From Corallococcus carmarthensis (lineage in GTDB: Bacteria > Myxococcota > Myxococcia > Myxococcales > Myxococcaceae): a DNA stretch of 61,651 nucleotides. Positions 45,055 through 54,865 of the stretch are shown piece after piece. Numbering within the stretch: position 1 is the first letter of the stretch; every line of letters starts with the position of its first letter. The position numbers and the translations under genes are program-made. The notes under the pieces were generated by a model. That model made no database searches. It was not told the origin of the DNA and saw nothing but the letters and a program-made list of their open reading frames with translations. Location: contig NZ_RAWE01000036.1 in NCBI RefSeq assembly GCF_003611695.1, positions 1 to 61,651 on the forward strand, written 5' to 3'.

Positions 45055-46956
45055 ATGCACGCGCGACAGGACTGGTGCCAGCGCTACGCGGACCGGGTGA
45101 GGACCGCCGAGGAGGCCTTGCGCGGCGTCCTTCCAGGAAGGCGCATCCTCATCGGTTCGGGGGCGGCGGAGCCGGTGACGCTGGTGCGGGCCCTGGTGGA
45201 GCGCGGGCCCTCCCTGGCGGACAACGAGGTGGTGCACCTGCTGACGCTGGGGCCCGCGCCGTACGCGGAGCCCGGGCAGGCCGGGCGCTTCCGCCACGTC
45301 GCCTTCTTCATCGGGCCCAACGTGCGGCAGGCCGTGCAGGAGGGCCGGGCGGACTTCATCCCGGTGTTCCTGTCGGAAATCCCGGAGCTCATCCGGAGCC
45401 GGCGGATCCGCATCGACGTGGCGCTCATCCAGGTGAGCCCGCCGGATGCCCACGGCTACGTCAGCCTGGGCGTGTCCGTGGACATCGTGCGCGCCGCGGT
45501 GGACGCGGCCTCGCTCATCATCGCGGAGGTCAACCCGAACATGCCGCGCACGCACGGGGACTCGTTCCTGGACGTGCGCAGCATCCATCACCTGGTGCCG
45601 GTGGACGCGCCCCTGCTGGAGCTCCACCCCGAGCCCCTGGACGAGACCTCCCGGCGGATTGGCGCGCACATCGCCCGGCTCATTCCGGACGGCGCCACGG
45701 TGCAGTCCGGCATCGGGCGGATCCCGGACGCGGTGCTGGCGGAGCTGGGAAGCCACCACGACCTGGGCCTCCACACGGAGATGCTCTCCGACGGCGTCAT
45801 GAAGCTGGTGGAGGCGGGCGTCATCACGGGCCGGAGGAAGACCCTGATGGCGGGCAAGCTGGTCACGTCGTTCATCATGGGCAGCCAGCGGCTCTACGCG
45901 TGGGCGCATGAGCACCCCGCCATCGAGATGCGCCCGAGCGACGAGACCAATGCCCCCGCGGTGGTGGCGCGCAACGCGCGGATGGTCGCCATCAACGCGG
46001 CGCTGGCGGTGGACCTCACCGGCCAGGTGGCCGCGGACACGCTGGATGGCTGCTTCTACTCCGGCATCGGCGGGCAGGTGGACTTCATCCGGGGGGCCAG
46101 CCAGAGCCCCGGCGGGCGGGCCATCATCGCGCTGCCCTCCACCGCGAAGGGCGGCACGGTGAGCCGCATCCAGATGGCGCTGGCGCCCGACACCGGCGTC
46201 GTGACGAGCCGGGGGGACGTCCACCACGTGGTGACGGAGTTCGGCGTCGCGGACCTCTGGGGCAAGAGCATCCGCGAGCGCGCGCTCGCGCTCGTGGCCA
46301 TCGCCCACCCGGACTTCCGCGGGGAGCTGCTGGCCGCGGCCAAGGGACGCCGCTGGGTGCTGCCGGATCAGGTGGTGCCCCGCGCGCGCTATCCCTGGGC
46401 GGAGGAGCGGCTGGAGCACACGCTGTCCCGCGACGCGCTGGTCGTCCGCCCGGCGCGCATCACCGACGAGCGCGCCCTGCAGGACCTGCTGTACGGCCTG
46501 TCGAACGAGAGCTGCTACCGGCGCTTCATGGGCTTCAGGAAGGCGTTTCCGCACGAGGAGATCCAACGGCTGGTGGACCTGGACTCCGAGCAGGCCATGG
46601 CCCTGGTCGCGTGCCCGCCGGGCACGGACGAGGTGGTGGGCGAGGTGCACTACCTCGTGGACCCCACCACGCGCCTGGGGGACGTGGCCTTCGTGGTCCG
46701 CGACGACTGGCAGGGCCGGGGCGTGGGCACGGTGCTGATGCGGCGCATCCGCGAGGCCGCCATGGCCCGGGGCGTTCCCGGCTTCCAGGCGGACGTGCTG
46801 GTGACGAACGCCGCCATGCTGGACGTCTTCCACGAAAGCGGCCTGCCCGTGCGCACCCGCCGCGAGGACGGCGTGTATCACCTGGAGCTCCTCTTCCCCT
46901 CGGTGTCCGGAGTCCCCGGAGACGGGCCCGCCCAGGCGGTTCCCACGCCCGGCTGA
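45055..46956 (+). CDS. acetyl-CoA hydrolase/transferase fused to GNAT acetyltransferase
   Basis: 633 residues, AGGAGGGG before the ATG. Residues 1-430 are an acetyl-CoA hydrolase/CoA-transferase: [49 protein letters not shown], and [16 protein letters not shown]. Residues about 465-610 are a GNAT domain: [18 protein letters not shown], then acetyl-CoA motif [14 protein letters not shown]. The fusion joins production or transfer of acetyl-CoA with an acetyl-CoA-dependent acetyltransferase, so it may couple acetate metabolism to protein acetylation. Diverges from PEP synthase over 250 bp. Confidence 0.9.
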   Translation: MHARQDWCQRYADRVRTAEEALRGVLPGRRILIGSGAAEPVTLVRALVERGPSLADNEVVHLLTLGPAPYAEPGQAGRFRHVAFFIGPNVRQAVQEGRADFIPVFLSEIPELIRSRRIRIDVALIQVSPPDAHGYVSLGVSVDIVRAAVDAASLIIAEVNPNMPRTHGDSFLDVRSIHHLVPVDAPLLELHPEPLDETSRRIGAHIARLIPDGATVQSGIGRIPDAVLAELGSHHDLGLHTEMLSDGVMKLVEAGVITGRRKTLMAGKLVTSFIMGSQRLYAWAHEHPAIEMRPSDETNAPAVVARNARMVAINAALAVDLTGQVAADTLDGCFYSGIGGQVDFIRGASQSPGGRAIIALPSTAKGGTVSRIQMALAPDTGVVTSRGDVHHVVTEFGVADLWGKSIRERALALVAIAHPDFRGELLAAAKGRRWVLPDQVVPRARYPWAEERLEHTLSRDALVVRPARITDERALQDLLYGLSNESCYRRFMGFRKAFPHEEIQRLVDLDSEQAMALVACPPGTDEVVGEVHYLVDPTTRLGDVAFVVRDDWQGRGVGTVLMRRIREAAMARGVPGFQADVLVTNAAMLDVFHESGLPVRTRREDGVYHLELLFPSVSGVPGDGPAQAVPTPG

Positions 46957-47100
46957 GGGCTCGCGCGAGGTCCTGTGCTCGGGGAGCTCCCGCCTGCCCC
47001 TCCCCCAGGGCCCTTGCACCCGCGAGGGCCCGCCCAAACCTTCCGCACAGGGGCCCCTCCTCGCGAAGCTCGGCGTGCAAGGCCCCGCAGGGGGGATGCC

Positions 47101-48456
47101 ATGTCCATCATCGTCGGAACCGATTTCTCCGAGCACGCCCGGGAAGCCGTCCGCGTCGCGGCCGCCCTCGCGAGGAAGATGGGCATGCCGCTGGTGCTGG
47201 TGCACGCCGCGGAGCCCGGCATGCTCCGGCGGGACTGGCCGGCCGAGCAGCACGGAGGGGCCATCACGGACCTCGAAGCGCGGCTCGAACACGAAGCCGC
47301 CACGTTGCGCCGCGAGGGCTTGATCGTGGAGCCGCGGGTGCTGCTGGGCATGCCGGATGAGGCGCTCGTCGCGCACGCCGAGCAGCTCCACGCGCGGATG
47401 ATCATCACGTCGGCCCTGGGCTGGCGGTCTGAGAAGCGCTGGCGGCTGGGCAGCGTTCCGGCGCGCGTCGCGCAGGCCGCGCACTGCCCCTACCTGATGG
47501 TCCGCCTGGCCGGGCCCTTTCTGGAATGGTGCGAAGGCCGGCGCCCCCTGCGGGTCACCTTGGGGGATGACTTCTCCCACAGCGCGGAGGTCGCGTTGCG
47601 CTGGCTGCCGGAGCTGCGCCGGGCGGGGCCCGTCGAGTTGACGGTCGCCCACGTCTACAACCCCGCCACGGAGTACGGGCGGCTCGGGCTGTACCGCGCG
47701 AACCAGGGGCCGTCGGGCGTCGAGGCCCTCCTGGAGCGGGACCTGCGCGAGCGCCTCGCGCGCATCGGGGAGCCCTGGGCGGAGCTCCGGCTGTCCATGG
47801 GCGATGGGAGCGTGGTGGAGTCGCTCGTCGCGCTCGCGGAGGAGGCGAAGGCGGACCTGCTGCTCCTGGGCACCCACCAGCGCCGGGGGTTCAAGCGCAT
47901 GCGGCACGGTTCGGTCTCGCTCCCCTCGCTCCAGCTCGCGCCGGTGGCGGCGGTCGCGTGCGTGCCGGTCGAAGGCCCCCTGGAGGCCGCGGTGCCCTCG
48001 GACATCCCGTCCATCCAGCGCGTCCTCGTCTCGACGGACTTCTCGCCGCTGGCGAACCTGGCCATCCCCCACGCCCTGTCGCTCCTGCCCCGGGGCGGGG
48101 AGCTCATCCTGGCGCACGTCATCGAATCCCCCCTCCCGGTCGTCTACGCGGACTTCTGGCCCGCGGTGACCCTGGGCGACGCGGGGGACGAGGCCGGGCT
48201 GCGCCGCCAGCTCGAGTCCCTGGTTCCCCGCGACGCGGCCCAGCGGGGCATCACCGTCCGGGTGGAGGTGCTGTCAGGGGTCCAGGCCGCGCAGGCGCTC
48301 TGCCAGGCGGCGGAGCGGCACGCGGCGGACATCATCTGCATGGGCTCCCATGGACGGACGGGCGTGTTCCGCGCGGTGCTCGGCTCCGTGGCCCAGGAGG
48401 TGGTGGCCCGGAGCCGCCGTCCGGTGCTGGTGGTCAAGCACCCCGCGCTGCCGTGA
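47101..48456 (+). CDS. second triple-domain universal stress protein
   Basis: 451 residues from ATG 47101. Three Usp domains: about 1-140 (IIVGTDFSEHAREAVRVAAAL), 150-295 (LRVTLGDDFSHSAEVALRWL, LLLLGTHQRRGFKRM), and 305-451 (VLVSTDFSPLANLAIPHAL). The last has the full nucleotide motif GSHGRTGVFRAVLGS. It is clearly related to the triple Usp at 35.6-36.9 kb, with parallel phrases such as HGRTGVxRAVLGSVAQ. Its stop TGA shares bases with the next ATG (TGATG), so the pair is translationally coupled. Confidence 0.92.
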   Translation: MSIIVGTDFSEHAREAVRVAAALARKMGMPLVLVHAAEPGMLRRDWPAEQHGGAITDLEARLEHEAATLRREGLIVEPRVLLGMPDEALVAHAEQLHARMIITSALGWRSEKRWRLGSVPARVAQAAHCPYLMVRLAGPFLEWCEGRRPLRVTLGDDFSHSAEVALRWLPELRRAGPVELTVAHVYNPATEYGRLGLYRANQGPSGVEALLERDLRERLARIGEPWAELRLSMGDGSVVESLVALAEEAKADLLLLGTHQRRGFKRMRHGSVSLPSLQLAPVAAVACVPVEGPLEAAVPSDIPSIQRVLVSTDFSPLANLAIPHALSLLPRGGELILAHVIESPLPVVYADFWPAVTLGDAGDEAGLRRQLESLVPRDAAQRGITVRVEVLSGVQAAQALCQAAERHAADIICMGSHGRTGVFRAVLGSVAQEVVARSRRPVLVVKHPALP

Positions 48457-49907
48457 TGGCCTCCATGCTGAAGCCCTTCGAGGTCCACGTGCAGGCCGGC
48501 TCGCTGTCGTGCTTCCAACCGGAGCTCACGGCGGCGGATTGGGAGTCGCTCCAGGCCCACGCGGAGCAGGCCCGGGACCGCATGGGGGGCCGCACGTTCT
48601 GGAACGTGAACTCCACGGCCCGGGGGGGCGGGGTGGCGGAGATGCTGCCCCGGCTGCTCGCCTATGCGCGCGGGGCGGGCGTGGACACGCGCTGGATGGT
48701 GGTGGAGGGCACGCCCGACTTCTTCCGCATCACCAAGCGGCTGCACCACGCGCTGCATGGCTCGCGGGGGGACGGCTCGCCGCTGGGGTCCGCGGAGCGC
48801 GCCTGCTACGACGAGGTGCTTCGCGACAACGCGGAGGAGCTGCTCGTCCTGGTGCGCCCGGGCGACGTGGTCCTGCTGCACGATCCGCAGACCGCGGGGC
48901 TGGCCCCGGCGCTCGCCGCGGTGGGGGCCCGGGTGGCCTGGCGTTGCCACATCGGGCGTGACTCGCCCAACGCGGAGGTGGAGCGGGCGTGGGCCTTCCT
49001 CGCGCCGGGGCTGGCCGCCGCGCGGCTCGCGGTCTTCTCCCGGGCCGCCTACGTGCCGCCGCTGCTCGCGGACCGCTCGGTCGTCATCCCGCCATCCATC
49101 GACATCTTCGCGGTGAAGAACCAGCCCATGGCGCCGGAGGTCGCCCGGGCCATCCTGGGCCACACCGGGCTCGTGGGGCCGGTGCCGGAGCTGCCCGCGC
49201 CCGTCTTCACCCGGATGGACGGGGTGCCGGCCCGGGTGTCGCGCGGGGCGGACATCGTGCGGCTGGGCTCCGCGCCCGCGCCGGACGTGCCGCTGGTGGT
49301 GCAGGTGTCGCGGTGGGATTCGCTGAAGGATCCGGTGGGCGTGCTGCGGGGCTTCGCGCTGCTGCTGAGGGAGTCGCCCGGCCTGCGCGCGGAGCTGGTC
49401 CTCGCCGGCCCCTCGGTGACGTCCGTCGCGGATGATCCGGAAGGGGCGGCCACGTTCGAGTCCGTCATCGCGGAGTGGCGCGAGCAGCCGCGCCTCTTGC
49501 GCCAGCGCGTCCACCTGGCGTGTCTGCCCATGGTGGACCCGGAGGAGAACGCCGCCATCGTCAACGCGCTCCAGCGGCAGGCGGCGGTGGTGGTGCAGAA
49601 GAGCCTGCAGGAGGGCTTCGGCCTCACCGTCACGGAGGCCATGTGGAAGGCGCGGCCCGTGGTGGCGAGCGCGGTGGGCGGCCTCCAGGACCAGGTGCGG
49701 CACGAGGTGGATGGCCTGCTCGTGCGGGACCCCTCGGACCTGCCGGAGTTCGCCGCCGCGGTGCGCAGGCTCCTGGACGACCCGCTGCTGTCGGCCCGCC
49801 TGGGCGCCCAGGCCCACGAGCACGTGCGCACGCGCTTCACCGCCGCCCGCCACCTCTCCGACTTCGCGTCCCTGCTGCGGGAGCTGGACGTGCGCGCACG
49901 CCCCTGA
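48456..49907 (+). CDS. trehalose-synthase-like GT4 glycosyltransferase
   Basis: 483 residues, ATG overlapping the Usp stop. The N-terminal half has FWNVNSTARGGGVAEMLPRLL, typical of the TreT / trehalose phosphorylase-synthase branch of GT4. The C-terminal half has the nucleotide-sugar site and EX7E motif in EGFGLTVTEAMWKARPVVAS. TreT makes trehalose from a nucleotide-activated glucose and glucose; in this stress setting trehalose as protectant is plausible. Product identity is inferred from family only. Confidence 0.85.
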   Translation: MASMLKPFEVHVQAGSLSCFQPELTAADWESLQAHAEQARDRMGGRTFWNVNSTARGGGVAEMLPRLLAYARGAGVDTRWMVVEGTPDFFRITKRLHHALHGSRGDGSPLGSAERACYDEVLRDNAEELLVLVRPGDVVLLHDPQTAGLAPALAAVGARVAWRCHIGRDSPNAEVERAWAFLAPGLAAARLAVFSRAAYVPPLLADRSVVIPPSIDIFAVKNQPMAPEVARAILGHTGLVGPVPELPAPVFTRMDGVPARVSRGADIVRLGSAPAPDVPLVVQVSRWDSLKDPVGVLRGFALLLRESPGLRAELVLAGPSVTSVADDPEGAATFESVIAEWREQPRLLRQRVHLACLPMVDPEENAAIVNALQRQAAVVVQKSLQEGFGLTVTEAMWKARPVVASAVGGLQDQVRHEVDGLLVRDPSDLPEFAAAVRRLLDDPLLSARLGAQAHEHVRTRFTAARHLSDFASLLRELDVRARP

Positions 49908-49984
49908 AGCGTGACAGGAAGCGCGGGTCCCAGCTCCGGGGCCAAGCGGTCCCCGGCGAGCCCCACGGCGGGGAGGTCCGGCCT

Positions 49985-52765
49985 TCAGGTGGCGCCCACG
50001 CTCCGGCCCGCCTCCTGCCGCCGCGAGCGCAGCCACTTCTCCAGGCCCACGACGGGCAGCACGCAGGCGCCCACCAGCACCGAACGCGCGATGTCCCCCA
50101 ACGACAGCGGCGCGGAGCCGAAGAGGCGCTGGAAGAAGGGCACGTACATGAAGGCCGCCTGCAGGAGCACCAGCGCCGCGATGCCCACGAACACGGTGCG
50201 GTTGCTGGTGAAGCCCACCTCGCGCGTGGAGCCGGTCAGCGTGCGGCACAGCCACAGGTAGAAGATTTGAAAGCTGACCACGGTGTTGACGGCCATGGTG
50301 CGCGCCTCGGCCAGGGCCCACCCGCTGGGGTCCGCGCGGGTGCCGCCCTGGCGCTCGAACTCCCAGAGGAACAGGCCAATGGCGCCCGCCGCCATCAGCA
50401 CCGCGACGAGCCCCGTGCGCATCACCACGAAGCGGCTCAGGACGGGCGTGTCCGGCGCGCGGGGCTTACGGCGCATGACGTGGCGCTCCTTCGCCTCGAA
50501 GGCCAGGGGCAGCGCCAGCGTGACGGTGGCCACCAGGTTGATCCACAACAGCTGCGTGGGGCGCATGGCCAGCAGCGGTTCGCGCACGCCGCCGGACTCC
50601 TGCAGGGGGAAGAAGGTCACGCCCAGCATGAGGATGAGGGCGAGCCCCAGGTTGGTGGGCAGCACGAAGGCGAGCGACTTGACGAGGTTGTCGTAGACGC
50701 GGCGGCCCTCTTCGACGGCGGCGACGATGGTGGCGAAGTTGTCGTCCGTCAGCACCAGGTCCGCGGCCTCGCGGGACACCGCCGTGCCGGTGATGCCCAT
50801 GGCCACGCCGATGTCCGCCTGCTTGAGCGAGGGCGCGTCGTTGACGCCGTCGCCCGTCATGGCCACCACGTGTCCCTGCGTCTGGAGCGCGCGCACCAGC
50901 CGCAGCTTGTGTTCGGGGGCCAGGCGCGCGAACACGTTCGTGTCCTTCACCGCCTGGGCCAGCTCCGCGTCGCCCAGGCTGGCCAGCCGCGCGCCGGTGA
51001 TGCCGGGGTGTGCCGGGGAGTGGATGCCCAGCTGAAGGCCAATGGCCTCCGCCGTGCCCAGGTGGTCGCCGGTCATCATCTTCACGCGGATGCCGGCGGC
51101 GTGGCAGGCCTTCACGGAGGCCATGGCCTCCTCGCGGGGCGGGTCGATCATCCCCTGCAAGCCCAGCAGCCTGAAGCCGTCCTCCACGTCCTGTGGCCGC
51201 AGCGACTCGGCCAGGGGCATGCCCTTGCGCGCGAAGGCGAGCACGCGCAGCCCCTGCCGCGCCATGCGCTCCACCTGCGCCAGCACGGCGTCCCGGTCCG
51301 TCTCCGGTCCGCAGCGGCGGAGGACGACTTCCGGGGCGCCCTTCAGGAGCAGCTCGCGCCCCTCCGTGCCGCCCGCGTGGAGCGTGGCCATGTACTGGTG
51401 CTCGGATTCGAAGGGGATGGCGTCCAGGCGCGGCTGGCGCTCGCGCACCTCCATCACGCCCAGGTCCGCCTTCTTCGCGGCGAACAGCAGGGCACCCTCC
51501 GTGGGGTCTCCGGTCATCCCCCAGCGGCCCTCGCGGGGCTGGAGGTCTGCCTCGTTGCAGAGCACGCCCGCGACGAGCAGCGCGCGCACGTCGTCGGGCG
51601 GTACTTCCAGGGGGCGCCCCTCCCGCAGCAGCTCGCCCAGGGGAGAGTGGCCCACGCCGGTGAGCGCGTAGTGCCCGCGCCCGGTCCACAGCGCCTGCAC
51701 GGTCATCTCGTTGCGGGTGAGGGTTCCGGTCTTGTCGGTGCAGATGACGGTGGTGCTGCCCAGCGTCTCCACGGCGGGCAGCTTGCGGATGACGGCGCGG
51801 CGGGCCGCCATGCGTTGCACGCCAATGGCCAGGGCGATGGTGACGATGGCGGGCAGGCCCTCCGGGATGGCGGCCACCGCCAGGGTGATGGCCACCAGCA
51901 CGGCGTCGCTGAAGGCATAGCCCCGGAACACGCCCACCCCCAGCAGCACGGCGGACAGCACGACGATGCCGGCGGAGATGACGCGGCCCAGCCGGGCCAG
52001 CTCCCGCGTGAGGGGCGTGCTCAGGTCCGTGGTCTGCTCCATCAGATGGGAGATGCGGCCCAGCTCCGTGGCGCTGCCCGTGGCCACCACCACCGCGGTG
52101 GTGGTGCCGGAGGTCACCAGCGTGCCGCCGAAGGCGAGGCTCGCCCGGTCTCCCAGCTCCGCGTCCTCCGCGACGGCCGCGACGTGCTTGCTGGAGGGGA
52201 CGGATTCGCCAGTGAGCGCGGCCTCCTCCACCTGGAAGTTGCGGGAGCGCAGGAGGCGCAGGTCCGCGGGCACGCGGTCGCCTGACGCAAGCTGCACGAC
52301 GTCGCCGGGAACCAGCTCCGCGGCGGGCCTCGCCACGGGGTGCCCGTCGCGAAGCACGTGCGCGGTCTCCGCTACCATCTGGTTGAGGGCCTCGATGGCC
52401 CGGCCCGCGCGGTACTCCTGCACGAAGCCGATGAAGGTGTTGAGGACCACGACGGCGGCGACCACCAGCCCATCCGTCACCTTGCCCAGCAGGATGGCCA
52501 GTCCCGCGGAAGCGATGAGGACCCAGATGAGCGGGCTGTCGATCTGCCGCCACAGGAGCTTCCACGCGCTGTCCGGCCGCGAGCGCTCCAGCACGTTGGG
52601 GCCGTGGCGCGCGAGCCGTTCCCGGGCCGCCTCCTCCGTCAGCCCCTGCGCGTCGCTGGAGAGCCGCTCCAGCACGGCCTCCGGGGGCAGCGCATGCCAG
52701 GGCACGGAAGGCACGTCGTGGGCGCGAAGCCCTGCCTGCTTCCTCGGCTGTGACGGCTCCTGCAT
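49985..52765 (-). CDS. type IIA P-type Ca2+-transporting ATPase-like pump
   Basis: 926 residues. Cation_ATPase_N about 22-95 (GLTEEAARERLARHGPN), TGES in ALTGESVPSS, PEGLP in helix 4 (AVAAIPEGLPAIVTIALAIG), phosphorylation motif CTDKTGTLTRNEMT, and TGDGVNDAPSLKQADIG. The PEGLP form and C-terminal ATPase_C helices match PMR1/SERCA-type calcium or manganese pumps. It is the last gene of the stress island. Part of its 5' region recurs as a decayed fragment at 54.9 kb. Confidence 0.95.
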   Translation of the reverse strand: MQEPSQPRKQAGLRAHDVPSVPWHALPPEAVLERLSSDAQGLTEEAARERLARHGPNVLERSRPDSAWKLLWRQIDSPLIWVLIASAGLAILLGKVTDGLVVAAVVVLNTFIGFVQEYRAGRAIEALNQMVAETAHVLRDGHPVARPAAELVPGDVVQLASGDRVPADLRLLRSRNFQVEEAALTGESVPSSKHVAAVAEDAELGDRASLAFGGTLVTSGTTTAVVVATGSATELGRISHLMEQTTDLSTPLTRELARLGRVISAGIVVLSAVLLGVGVFRGYAFSDAVLVAITLAVAAIPEGLPAIVTIALAIGVQRMAARRAVIRKLPAVETLGSTTVICTDKTGTLTRNEMTVQALWTGRGHYALTGVGHSPLGELLREGRPLEVPPDDVRALLVAGVLCNEADLQPREGRWGMTGDPTEGALLFAAKKADLGVMEVRERQPRLDAIPFESEHQYMATLHAGGTEGRELLLKGAPEVVLRRCGPETDRDAVLAQVERMARQGLRVLAFARKGMPLAESLRPQDVEDGFRLLGLQGMIDPPREEAMASVKACHAAGIRVKMMTGDHLGTAEAIGLQLGIHSPAHPGITGARLASLGDAELAQAVKDTNVFARLAPEHKLRLVRALQTQGHVVAMTGDGVNDAPSLKQADIGVAMGITGTAVSREAADLVLTDDNFATIVAAVEEGRRVYDNLVKSLAFVLPTNLGLALILMLGVTFFPLQESGGVREPLLAMRPTQLLWINLVATVTLALPLAFEAKERHVMRRKPRAPDTPVLSRFVVMRTGLVAVLMAAGAIGLFLWEFERQGGTRADPSGWALAEARTMAVNTVVSFQIFYLWLCRTLTGSTREVGFTSNRTVFVGIAALVLLQAAFMYVPFFQRLFGSAPLSLGDIARSVLVGACVLPVVGLEKWLRSRRQEAGRSVGAT

Positions 52766-52838
52766 GGCGTGCCTCCCCTGGGGAAGCTGGCCACGGACAG
52801 GGCTGCCCGTCAGCGGGAGGCGAGCAGCTGTGCGGTGG

Positions 52839-53441
52839 TCACGTGCGCTGGTCAGCCTGTCCTGTACTGGGGCCCGTCACGCGCTCGAACGACACACCCA
52901 GGTTTCCGGCTTCTTCGAGCGCGTTCTTGATGTCTTCCGAGACGATGAACGCCATCTTGAACTTCTTCAGCCGAAAGACATGCGCGCCCTCGGTCTTCGC
53001 GGGGTCGATTCGCAGTCCGTAGATCCAGCGGTACTCGCCTTCATATTCAGGGGAGGGGTTGTCCTCGTCATAGTGCTGCACCTCCCGGCACCGTGCCTCG
53101 TCGATGCAATCAACCACCTTGGTCGCATTGACGACGAAGTACCGTTCAGGCTCTCCCTCTACCGATACAGGAAGAAGCTGGACGTCACCGGGAGCCAGTG
53201 TCCTGAAGACATTCGCGACAAGCTCACTGGCAATGGGGGCTTGCTCAATCCCAGAAAGCACGAACGCGCGCTTCTTGCCCTGGTGCGCAACGTCGGCCTT
53301 GATGGGTCCAAGATTTGGAAGAATGCGACCGTCTCCGAACATCCAGGGCTCATCGAAGGTGCCTCCCATTGCCGGTCCTGGCGTTCTAATCACCCATTGC
53401 GGCACGTCCGCGATGCCGACCCAATAAAAGTGTCGCCCCAT
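52839..53441 (-). CDS. Imm11/DUF1629-like immunity protein
   Basis: 200 residues, start preceded by AGGAGGGG that overlaps the toxin stop; the two coding regions are separated by 10 bp, so they form a tight operon with the toxin first. FYWVGIADVPQWVI at the N-terminus, then LGPIKADVAHQGKKRAFVL and HVFRLKKFKMAFIVSEDIKNALEEAG near the C-terminus. The last part matches the general pattern of the Imm11 (DUF1629) family, often placed after toxins. It should bind and neutralise the partner nuclease. Visibly lower GC than neighbours. No signal peptide, so it acts in the cytoplasm. Confidence 0.75.
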   Translation of the reverse strand: MGRHFYWVGIADVPQWVIRTPGPAMGGTFDEPWMFGDGRILPNLGPIKADVAHQGKKRAFVLSGIEQAPIASELVANVFRTLAPGDVQLLPVSVEGEPERYFVVNATKVVDCIDEARCREVQHYDEDNPSPEYEGEYRWIYGLRIDPAKTEGAHVFRLKKFKMAFIVSEDIKNALEEAGNLGVSFERVTGPSTGQADQRT

Positions 53442-53451
53442 GCCACCCCTC

Positions 53452-54765
53452 CTACTTCACGATAAGACCGCGCAAATCAGAGCCCTGCGTCAGTAGTTCG
53501 TTGGCAATCTTGGCCAGTTCCGTCATCAAACTGGACCGGCATGACTCCGTGGACCTGCATCGAGACACCGCTCGCTCTAATCGAAGCACCACCTTCTCGT
53601 GATATTGGCCAGGATGTGGTCCTTCGTGTCCGTCGAGCCGAACCTTGTTTGCAGCGTCTTCGAGGGTCATCCCTGCCTTCCTGAAGACGTCCTCGCACCG
53701 TGGCGTCCAAGGACGGCCGGTCGCGGCGGAAATTGAATTCTTGTTCGTGCAGATGTGATGAACGGGCCCCTCTGCGTCGCCCGGAATACCGTTCGAGTAC
53801 AGCGCGACGGCAGCGGTCGCTCCCGGAGCCAATGCCACATTCAGCACTCCAGCAGCAGGCATCGCGATTGAAGTCACGCCGCCATTCAGTGCCGCCCCGA
53901 GCTGGAATCCCGCCTCGGCTTGTCCTCGGAACGCAGCCTGGGAGAAGCCCGGGAGCCTGGGCCCCTGGGCCGCCATCGCACTCTTTCCACCCAAGGCCGT
54001 AGTGACGAGCAACACCAGGACACGCGTCCCGTTTGTTCCGAGCACCTTGCCGAAGCGATGGCCGATGTCCTGCAACTCGATGACGCTCGTTGCTGTTTCC
54101 GCTTCGTCCCACAGTCGCACGAAACCCCGGCCAATATCCCAGACCGGCACGATGCCCAGGTAGGCCACCATCGCCGCCGTCAACGCGACTGCGATCACCT
54201 TGGTGACGGGCTCGGGCAGTGTCATCGTGAGGAGCACGGTCAGGGCGGCCGAGGTCACCATGGCCTTGAGCGCGACCGGATTCAGCACCTTGCCGACCTC
54301 GACCTCGACGCTCTCCCACACCGTGTCGAGAGCGAACGAGAGCGCCATCACCGTCCGGTCCTTGCGCGAGAACGTCAGTCCCGTCCCGCCCACCAGGGTC
54401 AAGCAGTCGTCCCCATCAGGGCAGATGCGCGCGTACAGCGATTCAGGTGAGCTGCCCGAGCCAGGGGCCGCGAGTCCCTTTGCTGACGCGAGCAGGGCCC
54501 TGGACCGCACCCACCCTTGCTGGTCGGCCGCATCCGTCTCGCGGAAGGCAACGTCCATTCGAATGTCCAAGATGAGCTGCGTGAGGGTCGCCTTGAACTC
54601 GTCCTCATTCACCTGGACCGGATCCACATCCAGGGACTCGTGAACCACCTGCCTACCGTCTCCAACATCAACGTGGACAACGCGAGTGGTCGCACAACCT
54701 CCCACAAAAAACAATAACGCGACAGCTCCCACCAATCGCACAAGCACCCCCCGAAGCCGAACCAC
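53452..54765 (-). CDS. SitA-like lipoprotein toxin with C-terminal AHH nuclease domain
   Basis: 437 residues from GTG 54765; GTG 54741, behind GGGGG, would give a neater lipoprotein signal. Signal with lipobox VGGC (Cys24), a variable middle part, hydrophobic segments about 166-206, and a toxin domain about 333-402. The toxin domain has the AHH-nuclease residues: H336-H337 in GPVHHICTNKNS, RPWTPRCEDVF, AGMTLEDAANKV, and GHEGPHPGQYH (379-389). A lipoprotein carrying a C-terminal nuclease next to an immunity gene matches SitA toxins, which myxobacteria pass between cells by TraA/TraB outer-membrane exchange. The nuclease probably attacks DNA or RNA of non-kin; the specific family assignment is inference. 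Confidence 0.82.
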   Translation of the reverse strand: MVRLRGVLVRLVGAVALLFFVGGCATTRVVHVDVGDGRQVVHESLDVDPVQVNEDEFKATLTQLILDIRMDVAFRETDAADQQGWVRSRALLASAKGLAAPGSGSSPESLYARICPDGDDCLTLVGGTGLTFSRKDRTVMALSFALDTVWESVEVEVGKVLNPVALKAMVTSAALTVLLTMTLPEPVTKVIAVALTAAMVAYLGIVPVWDIGRGFVRLWDEAETATSVIELQDIGHRFGKVLGTNGTRVLVLLVTTALGGKSAMAAQGPRLPGFSQAAFRGQAEAGFQLGAALNGGVTSIAMPAAGVLNVALAPGATAAVALYSNGIPGDAEGPVHHICTNKNSISAATGRPWTPRCEDVFRKAGMTLEDAANKVRLDGHEGPHPGQYHEKVVLRLERAVSRCRSTESCRSSLMTELAKIANELLTQGSDLRGLIVK

Positions 54766-54865
54766 CTGGGCATCAGGAGGTATGCCATCTGTACTTGTGT
54801 TTTTCTAGACTTGAGTGAATTGGTTTTTTTGATGGATTGGCTGACTTGGTGGGCGCCACTGGGAT

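Noticed and set aside
45040-48117. 1025-codon minus-strand frame across the acetyl-CoA hydrolase and Usp genes
   Set aside because: Two well-supported genes lie on the other strand; the frame spans both and their spacer, as a compositional artefact would.
54795-54835. T-rich tract between toxin start and ATPase remnant as an attachment site or terminator
   Set aside because: No paired stem, no direct repeat at the other end of the cassette and no integrase gene were found; kept only as a compositional oddity.
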